Shown: positions 25,349 through 32,305 of the stretch, piece by piece
Position numbering within the stretch: position 1 is the stretch's first letter
Layout of the letters: each line of letters opens with the position of its first letter
Source of the DNA: Deinococcus marmoris DSM 12784
GTDB lineage: Bacteria > Deinococcota > Deinococci > Deinococcales > Deinococcaceae
Assembly: GCF_000701405.1 (NCBI RefSeq)
Contig: NZ_JNIV01000048.1
Location: 1-34,290, forward strand
Direction of reading: 5' to 3'
Length of the DNA: 34,290 bases
The notes under the pieces: model-generated
Told to the model about the DNA's origin: nothing
Seen by the model: only the letters and a program-made list of their open reading frames with translations
Databases searched by the model: none
Translations under genes and position numbers: made by a program

Positions 25349-25618
25349 ATGACGCAATCCAGCGACCGCAAACCGCGTGGCAAGGGGCCGAAACGTCCCC
25401 GCAAGCCCAAGGTTGACCCCTTCTCCATCGGGGAACTTGAAATTACCGATTACAAAGACGTGAAGATGCTGCGCCGTTTTGTCTCTGACACCGGCAAGAT
25501 CTTGCCCCGCCGCCGCACCGGCCTCTCGGCCAAGCACCAGCGCCGCATTTCGCAGACCATCAAGGTCGCGCGTCAGCTCGCACTGCTGCCCTACACCGAG
25601 AAACTGGTTCGGAAGTAA
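25349..25618 (+). CDS. rpsR: Ribosomal protein S18
   Basis: 89-residue bS18, partner of S6. An N-terminal basic stretch ([17 protein letters not shown]) precedes the folded part with [38 protein letters not shown] and [16 protein letters not shown] precedes ATG 25349. The N-terminal extension is longer than in E. coli S18. Lies 35 bp after ssb. Confidence 0.97.
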   Translation: MTQSSDRKPRGKGPKRPRKPKVDPFSIGELEITDYKDVKMLRRFVSDTGKILPRRRTGLSAKHQRRISQTIKVARQLALLPYTEKLVRK

Positions 25619-25632
25619 GGAGGGCTGCCAAT

Positions 25633-26085
25633 ATGCAAGTCATTCTGATGGAACCCGGCAAGCTGGGCAAAACGGGCGATATTGTGGAAGTCAAGAACGG
25701 GTACGCCCGCAACTGGCTGATTCCGCAGGGCATCGCCACCAGCGCCACCGCCGCCAACATGAAGAGTCTGGAAGCCCGCATCCGCGCGCGCCAGAAGATT
25801 CAGGCCCAGGAAAAAGCCACCGCCGAGGACCTCGCCAGCCGCCTGAACGGAGTCGCCATCGAAATGAGCGTCCGTGCGGGTGAAGGCAAGATCTACGGCG
25901 CAGTGACCCACGCCGACGTGGCGGGCGCGCTGGACCAGCTCGGCTTCGACATCGACAAGCGCAAGCTGGAGATGCCCAAGACCGTCAAGGAAATCGGCGA
26001 GTACGACATCGCCTACCGCGCCCACCCCGAAGTGACCATCCCCATGAAACTGGTGGTCCACGCGCAGAAGGAAAGCCAGAAGTAA
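25633..26085 (+). CDS. rplI: Ribosomal protein L9
   Basis: 150-residue bL9: N-terminal rRNA-binding domain (MQVILMEPGKLGKTGDIVEV, KNGYARNWLIPQGIA), long connecting helix (NMKSLEARIRARQKIQAQEK) and C-terminal domain (GKIYGAVTHADVAGAL). AAGGAGG precedes ATG 25633; 14 bp after rpsR. Last gene of the cluster, followed by a strong terminator. Confidence 0.97.
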   Translation: MQVILMEPGKLGKTGDIVEVKNGYARNWLIPQGIATSATAANMKSLEARIRARQKIQAQEKATAEDLASRLNGVAIEMSVRAGEGKIYGAVTHADVAGALDQLGFDIDKRKLEMPKTVKEIGEYDIAYRAHPEVTIPMKLVVHAQKESQK

Positions 26086-26108
26086 ATTCTGAGTTGAATC
26101 TGTTCCGA

Positions 26109-26141
26109 GAAAGCCCCCGCCCGCTGTGGTGGGGGCTTTCT
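26109..26141 (+). terminator. Terminator of the rpsF-ssb-rpsR-rplI cluster
   Basis: GAAAGCCCCC pairs with GGGGGCTTTC around GCCCGCTGTGGT, followed by TCGTTTC. Confidence 0.88.
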
Positions 26142-26167
26142 CGTTTCATCGCACACGGGGATTGCCC

Positions 26168-26173
26168 TACAGT
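26168..26173 (+). promoter_or_regulatory. -10 box for leaderless DUF4384 lipoprotein transcript
   Basis: TACAGT, spacer GACGTC (6 nt), then ATG 26180. A TTTCAT lies 18 nt upstream as a possible -35. Confidence 0.5.
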
Positions 26174-26179
26174 GACGTC

Positions 26180-26731
26180 ATGCGAAAACTTGCGATTCTG
26201 GCATCGGTCACCCTGGCATTGACGGCCTGCGGCGGCAGTCCCACCCCACAGGCCGACAGCACCCCCGTTCTGAAGGTTTCAGCCAATCCGGCCTCGCCGC
26301 AGGTGGGGCAGAAAATGACATTCAATGTGGGCCTGATGGGAGGCTCGGGGACATGGTATGTGGCCCTGTTCAATCAGAATCCAGACGGCAGCGTCGATCA
26401 GATTTACCCGAACCGACTGCCGGATGGACAGCCCACGCTGACGCCCGGCGCGACACTGAACTTTCCACCGCAGAACGCTGCGTACTTCGTCATTGCCGCT
26501 GAGCCGCTGGGAATCCATAAGCTGCTGGCCTACGCCAGTCAGAAACCCATTGATCCTCAGCAGGCGGGCCTGAGCCGTTATGACAGTGACCAGGACAGCT
26601 TTGCCACCGTCACCAATCCAGGCGACATTCTGAACGGCTCCTTCACTGCCAAACTCAATCTCGTTTATCAGGGAATTTTTGCCGACACCTCTTACGAGGT
26701 GGTCCGTACTCCGCCTGCCTCCACCCCCTGA
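26180..26731 (+). CDS. DUF4384 lipoprotein
   Basis: 183-residue predicted lipoprotein with signal MRKLAILASVTLALTAC (lipobox LTAC) and one DUF4384-like domain: WYVALFNQNPDGSVDQIYPN, TLNFPPQNAAYFVIAAEP and HKLLAYASQKPID match that family, which is often found in surface-layer-associated or bacterial-Ig-like exported proteins. The domain is beta-rich and its role is undefined. ATG 26180 chosen because it gives a perfect lipoprotein signal and directly follows a -10 box. The nearest neighbour is the exported hydrolase 76 bp downstream; co-transcription is possible. Confidence 0.82.
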   Translation: MRKLAILASVTLALTACGGSPTPQADSTPVLKVSANPASPQVGQKMTFNVGLMGGSGTWYVALFNQNPDGSVDQIYPNRLPDGQPTLTPGATLNFPPQNAAYFVIAAEPLGIHKLLAYASQKPIDPQQAGLSRYDSDQDSFATVTNPGDILNGSFTAKLNLVYQGIFADTSYEVVRTPPASTP

Positions 26732-26807
26732 AGAACCCTTCATCCGTATCGCCACCCAGCGCACGCCCTCCCGTGTCCCATTAAAGTGGACATTGGAGGT
26801 TCCACCC

Positions 26808-27542
26808 ATGTTGACTAAAATGCTGACCCTTTCGGCCCTCGCCCTCTCCTCGCTGGCCCTGGGACAGGCCGTGAAAGGCGCAGAACTGGACGTGACCAGC
26901 GGCGGCAAAGCGTACAAGAGCTATCTGGCCGCGCCCGCCAGCGCCACGCCGAAGGCCGCCGTGATCCTGCTGCATTCCTTCAACGGGCTGGAACAGGGCT
27001 ACAAGGATCTGGTGGACGAGATGGCGGCGGCAGGTTACGTGACGCTGGCACTGGGCTGGCAGACCTTCGAGAAGGGACCGAGCGACGCCACGGTGAAGGC
27101 GCTGGTGGAAGACGGCCTGAAGACCCTGGCGGCCCGAGGTGACGTGAACATGAACGCGGTGGGCCTGACCGGCTTCTGCGCGGGCGGGCGCTACACCATG
27201 CTGCTGCTGCCGCAGATGAAAGCGTTCAAGTCGGGCGTGGCGTGGTACGGCTTCCCCGACTCGGGCGGCACGGCCACGCAACCCAGGCCGCCCACCGACT
27301 TTATCGGGGACCTGACCGCGCCCATGCTGATCCTGCACGGCACCAGGGACCAGCCCAGCCCGGTTGCCGGCATCTACGCCTACGCTCAGAAGCTCGACGC
27401 GGCGAACAAGAACTTCAAGCTCACGGTCTATCAGGGTGCGCCGCACGGCTTCCTGCTCAAAGAGGGCAAGATCGCCGACACCTCTGACAGCCGGGACGCC
27501 CGGCGCGAGATGCTCGACTACTTTGGCGACACCCTGAAATAA
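26808..27542 (+). CDS. Exported dienelactone hydrolase-family protein
   Basis: 244-residue alpha/beta hydrolase of the DLH family. The nucleophile is cysteine (C124 in GFCAGGR), with D181 (HGTRDQ) and H213 (GAPHGF), the Cys-Asp-His triad of dienelactone hydrolases. The N-terminus MLTKMLTLSALALSSLALGQ is a signal peptide, unlike the classic cytosolic enzyme, so this one probably acts in the periplasm or outside. GGAGG lies 9 nt before ATG 26808; the frame extends upstream without support. Carboxylester or lactone substrate unknown. No catabolic cluster nearby. Confidence 0.9.
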   Translation: MLTKMLTLSALALSSLALGQAVKGAELDVTSGGKAYKSYLAAPASATPKAAVILLHSFNGLEQGYKDLVDEMAAAGYVTLALGWQTFEKGPSDATVKALVEDGLKTLAARGDVNMNAVGLTGFCAGGRYTMLLLPQMKAFKSGVAWYGFPDSGGTATQPRPPTDFIGDLTAPMLILHGTRDQPSPVAGIYAYAQKLDAANKNFKLTVYQGAPHGFLLKEGKIADTSDSRDARREMLDYFGDTLK

Positions 27543-27621
27543 GCCCCCACAGTAAACCCCGCAACTCACCCTACATCTCATCCCGCAGCGCCCTCCCGAC
27601 ACGCACCCACAACCCAGAGCA

Positions 27622-27648
27622 TTTCCAGGGAAACCACCCCTCTGGAAA
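27622..27648. repeat. Inverted repeat downstream of hydrolase gene
   Basis: TTTCCAG and CTGGAAA, perfect 7-bp arms separated by 13 nt. Possibly part of a terminator or an operator for the promoter just downstream. Confidence 0.45.
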
Positions 27649-27657
27649 CGGCAGCGC

Positions 27658-27737
27658 TTTCAAACTTCATGTTTGGGGCTAGACTGCGAGGCGAACGTCC
27701 GAATCAAGAGCGGCGTTCGTCTTTTCTCACTTTTTTG
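27658..27737 (+). promoter_or_regulatory. Promoter plus immediate hairpin in rny upstream region
   Basis: -35 TTTCAA (27658-27663), spacer 16, -10 TAGACT (27680-27685). The predicted start is near 27692, at once followed by stem CGAACG / CGTTCG and a U-rich stretch (27720-27737). It may work as an attenuator in a roughly 108-nt rny leader or make a short RNA. A second -10-like TATAAG occurs near 27756. Confidence 0.45.
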
Positions 27738-27799
27738 CGGGGCAGGACGGACCGTATAAGCGGTCAAGAGTGCCCTGAAACAGAGCCACAAGGAGCGAT

Positions 27800-29500
27800 A
27801 TGCCTACGATTGTCTGGTTGATCGTGGCGCTCCTGATCGGATTGGTCGGAGGGTTTCTCGGGGGGCAGTCGCGGGGCTTGCGGGAGCGGGCCGCAGTCGA
27901 TGACCGCCTGCAACAGGAGGCCCGCACGGACGCAGAGCGCATTCGCGCGGCGGCGGAAGCCGAGGCACGTTTAACGCGGGAGCAGGCCGACCAGGCCAGA
28001 CAGGACGCCACAAGAAGGATTCAGGAAGCCGGAGAGCGCGAAGCCCAGGTCACGGCGCTGGGCGCGCAATTTGGCGCAGAGCGCGAGGCCATTGCCAAAC
28101 TCAGGACGCAGGCGGAAGCCGAACGCACGGCGGCCAAAGCGGACGTCACGCGTGACCGCGAGGCCCTGAGCGCAGACCGCAAGGAGACGCGGGCCGAGCG
28201 CGAGGAGCTGAAACGGGAGATCGAACGCCTCAACCGCCGGGCCGAACAGCTCGACGCGCGCGGCGACAAGCTCGATTCGCTGGAGGAACGGGTGGAGGAG
28301 CGCTCGCGCATTCTGGCCGAACACGAGGCCGACCTGAGCGAGCGGGGCCGGGCGGTGGACCTCCGGCTGTATGAGGTCGCCAACCTCTCGCCGCAGGTCG
28401 CGCGCGACGAGATCATGGGGCGGCTGGACAACGAGCTGGAAGAAGAGAAGGCCATCCGGGTCAAGGCCATGCAGGAGCGCACCACGGCGGAGGCCAAGCG
28501 GCACGCCCGCCATGTGATCGCCCAGGCGATCCAGCGCAGCGCATCGGAAACGAGTGCTGCGCTGAGCGTGTCGGTGGTGCCCATTCCCAACGACGCCATG
28601 AAGGGCCGCCTGATCGGGCGCGAGGGCCGCAACATCCGGGCTTTCGAGGCGCTGACGGGCGTGGACCTGATCATCGACGACACCCCGGAAGCGGTGATTC
28701 TGTCCAGCTTCAATCCGGTGCGGCGCGAGGTGGCCAAGCATGTGCTGGACGCGCTGGTGGCCGACGGGCGCATTCACCCCACCCGCATCGAGGAGATGGT
28801 GCATAAGGCGCAGGACGAGATGAAGACCTTTATTCACGCGCAGGGCGAGGAAGCGGCCATCGAGGCAGGGGTGATGGGCATCAAGCCGGGGCTGACGCAA
28901 CTGCTGGGGCGCATGTACTTCCGCACCAGCTACGGCCAGAACGTCCTGAAGCACAGCATTCAGGTGGCGCACCTGACCGGCATCATGGCCGACGAGCTGG
29001 GGCTGGACGCAGGGCTGGCCCGCCGCGCCGGTCTGATGCACGACGTGGGCAAGAGCATTGACCGCGAGATCGACGGCACGCACGTCGAGATCGGGATCAA
29101 CCTTGCCAAGCGCTTTGGCGAGGTGCAGGAAGTGATCGACGCGATTGCCCACCACCATGACCCGGAAAACGGCGAGACGCTGTACAGCGTGCTGGTGGCT
29201 GCCGCCGACGCCATCAGCGCGGCCCGGCCCGGTGCGCGGCGGGAGGAGCTGGAATCCTACGTGCGCCGCTTGGAGCAACTGGAGCAGATCGCCGTGTCGT
29301 TCCCCGGCGTGCAGCAGGCCTACGCCATCCAGGCCGGGCGCGAGGTCCGCGTGATCGTGCAGCCCGAGAAGGTCACGGACGCCCAGGCCATTCTGCTGGC
29401 CCGCGAGATCGCCGGACGTGTCGAGCAGGACATGGAATATCCAGGGCAGGTACAGGTCACGGTGGTCCGGGAAAGCCGCGCGGTGGAAGTGGCGCACTAA
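27800..29500 (+). CDS. rny: Ribonuclease Y
   Basis: 566-residue membrane-anchored endoribonuclease. N-terminal TM helix (MPTIVWLIVALLIGLVGGFL), a long charged coiled coil (about 25-200), KH RNA-binding domain (GRLIGREGRNIRAFEALTGV from about 269), then the HD domain with H414-D415 in LMHDVGKS and the metal-ligand HHHDPENGE. Starts mRNA decay in bacteria lacking or supplementing RNase E. AAGGAG lies 5 nt before ATG 27800. The coiled coil is rich in Arg, Glu and Ala. Upstream DNA carries a promoter-hairpin element that may regulate it. Confidence 0.97.
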   Translation: MPTIVWLIVALLIGLVGGFLGGQSRGLRERAAVDDRLQQEARTDAERIRAAAEAEARLTREQADQARQDATRRIQEAGEREAQVTALGAQFGAEREAIAKLRTQAEAERTAAKADVTRDREALSADRKETRAEREELKREIERLNRRAEQLDARGDKLDSLEERVEERSRILAEHEADLSERGRAVDLRLYEVANLSPQVARDEIMGRLDNELEEEKAIRVKAMQERTTAEAKRHARHVIAQAIQRSASETSAALSVSVVPIPNDAMKGRLIGREGRNIRAFEALTGVDLIIDDTPEAVILSSFNPVRREVAKHVLDALVADGRIHPTRIEEMVHKAQDEMKTFIHAQGEEAAIEAGVMGIKPGLTQLLGRMYFRTSYGQNVLKHSIQVAHLTGIMADELGLDAGLARRAGLMHDVGKSIDREIDGTHVEIGINLAKRFGEVQEVIDAIAHHHDPENGETLYSVLVAAADAISAARPGARREELESYVRRLEQLEQIAVSFPGVQQAYAIQAGREVRVIVQPEKVTDAQAILLAREIAGRVEQDMEYPGQVQVTVVRESRAVEVAH

Positions 29501-29520
29501 CGCAGTATGGGAGAAAATGG

Positions 29521-29554
29521 GGGCGGTCAGGCGAAAGCGGGCCGCCCTCGCTTT
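29521..29554 (+). terminator. Possible rny terminator hairpin
   Basis: GGGCGG / CCGCCC with an inner GCGAAAGC, 20 bp after the stop. The following TCGCTTTA is a weak U-tract. Confidence 0.5.
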
Positions 29555-29590
29555 ATGCAGTTTCGGGTTGGATGTAGGGCGGGAAAGCAC

Positions 29591-29688
29591 GCCCCAGTGG
29601 GGGAATTTCAGACCCGGCGCATAAAGTTGACAGCGGCTGGATTCCACGCTATATTTGCCTTATCACCGTCCGAGAGGGCGGGTTTTTT
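29591..29688 (+). ncRNA. Promoter-hairpin unit 1 (possible very short RNA)
   Basis: Near-ideal promoter TTGACA (29627-29632), 17 nt, TATATT (29650-29655). About seven bases later starts TATCACCGTCC-GAGA-GGGCGG followed by six T (29683-29688), an intrinsic terminator. The predicted transcript is only about 27 nt. A related unit lies at 29986-30083; the conserved part also includes GGAATTT and CCCGG-GCAT upstream of the -35. No gene lies downstream on this strand. Role unknown. Confidence 0.55.
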
Positions 29689-29762
29689 CGTTTGGGTTGG
29701 GGAATTGTTATGCCCACTTGACCTTTCTGCTTTACGGTTTTCTGGGGTGGCTCCCACGGTTT

Positions 29763-29886
29763 AACCCCTCCGCCCCTTCGGGGCACCTCCCCTTAGAAGG
29801 GAGGCAGGAGTTGTGGCATTGCCCGGCCAGCAGCGCACTCTTGGCTCCCTTTGAGGGGAGCTGGCTGCGAAGCAGACTGAGGGGTT
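29763..29886. repeat. Dispersed intergenic repeat, copy 2 (inverted)
   Basis: Starts AACCCCTC and ends GAGGGGTT, about 124 bp, with internal CGCCCCTTCGGGGC and CTCCCCTTAGAAGGGAG hairpins. Reverse-complement relative of 23635-23800. It lies between the two promoter-hairpin units. Confidence 0.8.
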
Positions 29887-29985
29887 CGCCTTCCAACGCA
29901 ATACATCTTTCCCCCTTTCCTCGCACGCAAGGGTAACTGGGCCGCCGCTATACACTAACGTTAGCTCGGCCACGCTGAAAATACC

Positions 29986-30083
29986 CTCCCAGCGCGGAAA
30001 TTTTAGCCCGGTGCATGAAATTGACAATTCGCGCATTCCGCGCTGTATTTTTCTTATCACCGTCCGCGAAGGGCGGATTTTTT
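29986..30083 (+). ncRNA. Promoter-hairpin unit 2 (possible very short RNA)
   Basis: TTGACA (30021-30026), 17 nt, TGTATT (30044-30049), then TTATCACCGTCC-GCGAA-GGGCGG and six T (30078-30083). Same layout and clearly related sequence to unit 1. Just upstream, 29955-29964 is the perfect palindrome CTAACGTTAG. The region 29889-29985 holds nothing else I recognise. Confidence 0.55.
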
Positions 30084-30119
30084 ATTGTCTGCCTCTTCGG
30101 GCCGTCAGCATCGGTAGAT

Positions 30120-30470
30120 TTAGCGTTTGGCCGTCTGGTGTTCGCCTTCCGCATCTTGCATGGCTTTCCAGTCCTCGTAGGCCAGGGCGGGGAGAAGGGA
30201 GAAGCTGCCCACCGCCAGCGAGGCCACCGCCGCCGGAATACGCACGCGCGATTTGCCGTTCAGGACCAGATACAACGCCCCAAGGGTACTCAGTGCGCCG
30301 ATGTCCATGAACATGATGCGCGCGAACGAGCTGCGTTTCAGGGTCTCCACCGTGCCCAGATCGCCGTCGCGTTTCTTGCCGAGGATGGCGGTCAGCACCA
30401 GCATCAGCAGCAGCGACAGGTACAGGCGGAGGCGGGCCGGGCCGGGGCGGCGGTAGTCGTCGAGGTTCAT
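30120..30470 (-). CDS. Small membrane protein, unknown function
   Basis: 116-residue protein with an N-terminal polar MNLDDYRRPGPARLR and three hydrophobic segments: LYLSLLLMLVLTAILG, FMDIGALSTLGALYLVLNG and IPAAVASLAVGSFSLLPALA. The C-terminus EDWKAMQDAEGEHQTAKR is charged. I do not recognise the family. ATG 30470 is chosen because TACCCT lies 6 nt upstream (leaderless pattern on the minus strand). Divergent from the toxin-antitoxin pair; no operon partner. Confidence 0.7.
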   Translation of the reverse strand: MNLDDYRRPGPARLRLYLSLLLMLVLTAILGKKRDGDLGTVETLKRSSFARIMFMDIGALSTLGALYLVLNGKSRVRIPAAVASLAVGSFSLLPALAYEDWKAMQDAEGEHQTAKR

Positions 30471-30476
30471 GGGCGC

Positions 30477-30482
30477 AGGGTA
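30477..30482 (-). promoter_or_regulatory. -10 box for leaderless small membrane protein
   Basis: TACCCT on the minus strand, spacer GCGCCC, then ATG 30470. No clear -35. Confidence 0.4.
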
Positions 30483-30507
30483 GCGGAGAATCACCATCGG
30501 CAGAGCG

Positions 30508-30535
30508 CCTTACCGCTAGACTTGAGGAAGTAAGG
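30508..30535 (+). promoter_or_regulatory. Toxin-antitoxin promoter with flanking inverted repeat
   Basis: CCTTAC (30508-30513) and GTAAGG (30530-30535) are perfect inverted arms around a -10-like TAGACT (30517-30522); the right arm overlaps the AAGGAGG ribosome site. A suitable site for autorepression by the antitoxin. Confidence 0.5.
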
Positions 30536-30546
30536 AGGCGCAACCG

Positions 30547-30903
30547 ATGACTTCTCATCCCGTCAAAATCACAGTCCACAGCACCGTGACCAGCAAGGGA
30601 CAGATCACGCTGCCCAAAGTGGTTAGAGACCACCTGGGAACCCGGCCAGGCACCCGGCTGGAATTCGTGCTGGAAGACGGCAGCGTGCGCGTTTGCAACA
30701 GCGCTCCCGCCGCAGACCCGCTCCAGGCATGGTTTGGCAGCATGACACTGCCCGGTGGACAGACCGCCGCCGAATGGGTGCGGGAGCTGCGCGATCAGAA
30801 TGAGGGTCTGAATGAGGGTCTGGACGGGGGCCAGCCAGTCAGCATGCCGCAACCCGGCCAGCGCATCACCTACCTGAACCCGGACGGCACGCGCCAGCCG
30901 TGA
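30547..30903 (+). CDS. AbrB/MazE-fold antitoxin
   Basis: 118-residue protein with an N-terminal SpoVT/AbrB swapped-hairpin DNA-binding domain: STVTSKGQITLPKVVRDHLG, TRPGTRLEFVLEDGSVRV (about 12-50). The C-terminal 65 residues (toxin-binding part) include LQAWFGSM and a repeated NEGLNEGLDGG stretch. It is followed, with a GTGA overlap, by a PIN-domain gene, the usual antitoxin-first order. AAGGAGG precedes ATG 30547. It should neutralise the PIN nuclease and repress its own promoter. Somewhat longer than most antitoxins of the class. Confidence 0.88.
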   Translation: MTSHPVKITVHSTVTSKGQITLPKVVRDHLGTRPGTRLEFVLEDGSVRVCNSAPAADPLQAWFGSMTLPGGQTAAEWVRELRDQNEGLNEGLDGGQPVSMPQPGQRITYLNPDGTRQP

Positions 30904-31325
30904 AGATCAGCGTGGACACGAACATCATCGTGGGGTTCTGGCTGGGGACGCCCGAAGGCCAGCGGGACCTACAGAGCATCCGGCAGATGCAGGGGCGGGG
31001 CGATACGTTTGTGGTCTGCGGGGTGGTTTACACCGAACTGTGCGCCGCGCCGGGACAAAGCCGCGCCAGTGTCGAAGCCTTCTTAAAGGTGGCGGGCCTG
31101 GGTCTGGATTACGCCATGCCCGCCCCGGTCTGGGAGGCCGCCGCCGATGCCAATGCCGTTCATCAGGGGCAGCGGCGGCTCAAGCGGCAAAGCACCCTCA
31201 AACGGGTGGTGGCCGACTTTCTGGTGGGCGCACACGCCCTGCACCGCGCCGACGCCCTGCTGACGCGCAATCCGGGAGATTTTGGGGCCTTCCTGGGGCT
31301 GACGCTGCTGGTGCCGAAGCCGTAA
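30900..31325 (+). CDS. PIN-domain toxin (VapC-like)
   Basis: 141-residue PIN nuclease. Acidic active-site residues: D6 (SVDTNII), E46 (VYTELCAAP), D106 (VADFLVGAHAL) and D127 (TRNPGDF), in the spacing expected for VapC toxins that cleave tRNA or rRNA. GTG start at 30900 overlaps the antitoxin TGA by four bases. All catalytic acids are present, so the toxin is probably active. Confidence 0.9.
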   Translation: MKISVDTNIIVGFWLGTPEGQRDLQSIRQMQGRGDTFVVCGVVYTELCAAPGQSRASVEAFLKVAGLGLDYAMPAPVWEAAADANAVHQGQRRLKRQSTLKRVVADFLVGAHALHRADALLTRNPGDFGAFLGLTLLVPKP

Positions 31326-31389
31326 ACCGGGCGAACATCAGCGCTGGAGCCAGTCAGGCTGTTCTGTCGCCCCTCTCATCTGCGGTGTT

Positions 31390-31395
31390 TACGGT
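31390..31395 (+). promoter_or_regulatory. -10 box for leaderless secreted-protein transcript
   Basis: TACGGT, spacer GGGGC (5 nt), then ATG 31401. Confidence 0.4.
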
Positions 31396-31400
31396 GGGGC

Positions 31401-32159
31401 ATGACTCAATTCACCACTGTTCTCCGCGTTCTGCTGCTGGCCCCGCTGTGTGCCGGAGTCGCGTCCGCGCAGGTGGAAACGCCCGTCAGTCCCAACGCGT
31501 GCGGGAAGCCGTCTTACGTGTTGCAGGTGGGGTCAGGCCGGGACCGGACCCCCCTGACCGTCAAGCTGAACGACAAGGCTATCGATCTGGGCAAGCCGTA
31601 TCAGGCCGCGAGCAAGAGCGTGAGCGCCAGCGTCACAGACCAGAACCGGATTCAAGTGGACTGGACGCCCAAGAAACTCTCGGACGCGGGCCGCATGTAC
31701 GGCGTTCCGGTGACCCTGAAGATGCTCTACGGCAGCCGGGCCACCACCCTGTTTCAGTTTGACCCGAAGAACTATCCCAACCAGCGGCAGGTGGCGGTCA
31801 AGTTCGCGGCCCCACCCCCGAACAATCTGGCCTGCGACAAGAACCTGTACACGGTGAAACTCGGTTACAGCAACGCTTTTGGCCCCTTCGAGTGGACGGT
31901 TGCCGTGGACGGGAAATACTACGCCTACATCCTGGGCGACGGCGATGTGAACCTGCGCCCGTTCCTGAAGAAAGGCGCAAACAGGGTCACGCTGGGCTGG
32001 CGCGTGATCGGGGGCAGCGGCAAGAACAACCTGGGCAAGAACAAAGTCGCGCAGGTCATTTCCACGGTGGGCGGCAAGACCAGCAACCTGCTGACCTTCG
32101 GGTTCAAAAACGCCGTGGGCAGCAGCGGAAGCCAGAGCGTGACAATCACGGTGCCGTGA
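31401..32159 (+). CDS. Secreted protein with two similar halves, unknown function
   Basis: 252 residues with signal peptide MTQFTTVLRVLLLAPLCAGV and cleavage probably after ASA (residue 23). The mature part seems to contain two related beta-rich repeats, each beginning with a Cys: NACGKPSYVLQVG (C34) and NLACDKNLYTVKLG (about residue 148), each with a charged strand motif later. I do not recognise the family. The stretch FGFKNAVGSSGS near the C-terminus is repeated in a broken second copy 130 bp downstream, so the gene was once duplicated. Immediately downstream lies the AT-rich island. Confidence 0.75.
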   Translation: MTQFTTVLRVLLLAPLCAGVASAQVETPVSPNACGKPSYVLQVGSGRDRTPLTVKLNDKAIDLGKPYQAASKSVSASVTDQNRIQVDWTPKKLSDAGRMYGVPVTLKMLYGSRATTLFQFDPKNYPNQRQVAVKFAAPPPNNLACDKNLYTVKLGYSNAFGPFEWTVAVDGKYYAYILGDGDVNLRPFLKKGANRVTLGWRVIGGSGKNNLGKNKVAQVISTVGGKTSNLLTFGFKNAVGSSGSQSVTITVP

Positions 32160-32260
32160 AGTTGGAGCGGAGCGGGGGCATACCCAGTGCAGGGCTTTAA
32201 TCAGGGGAAGCCACAACGTAAGAAGCTATGACTAGCGGCTCCCGACAGACAAAAACGCCC

Positions 32261-32305
32261 CCACCCTTCGGCTTCAAAAACACCGTGGGCAGGGGCGGAA
32301 GCTGA
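32261..32305 (+). pseudogene. Remnant 3' end of a second copy of the secreted-protein gene
   Basis: Encodes PPFGFKNTVGRGGS and a stop, almost identical to FGFKNAVGSSGS at 32095-32132 (about 33 of 37 bases shared, by eye). No start or upstream body is present, so it is a truncated paralogue at the left edge of the AT-rich island. Confidence 0.65.

Noticed and set aside
27971..29647. 558-codon minus-strand frame antisense to rny
   Set aside because: RNase Y on the other strand is unambiguous; antisense frame lacks any recognisable motif.
29507..29936. Overlapping small frames containing LSPSERAGFF-like peptides
   Set aside because: The shared peptide is simply the translation of the terminator hairpin and T-run repeated in both promoter-hairpin units.
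29955..29964. Palindrome CTAACGTTAG as a DtxR-type box
   Set aside because: It lacks the TTAGG-N4-CCTAA geometry and has no gene positioned to be controlled.
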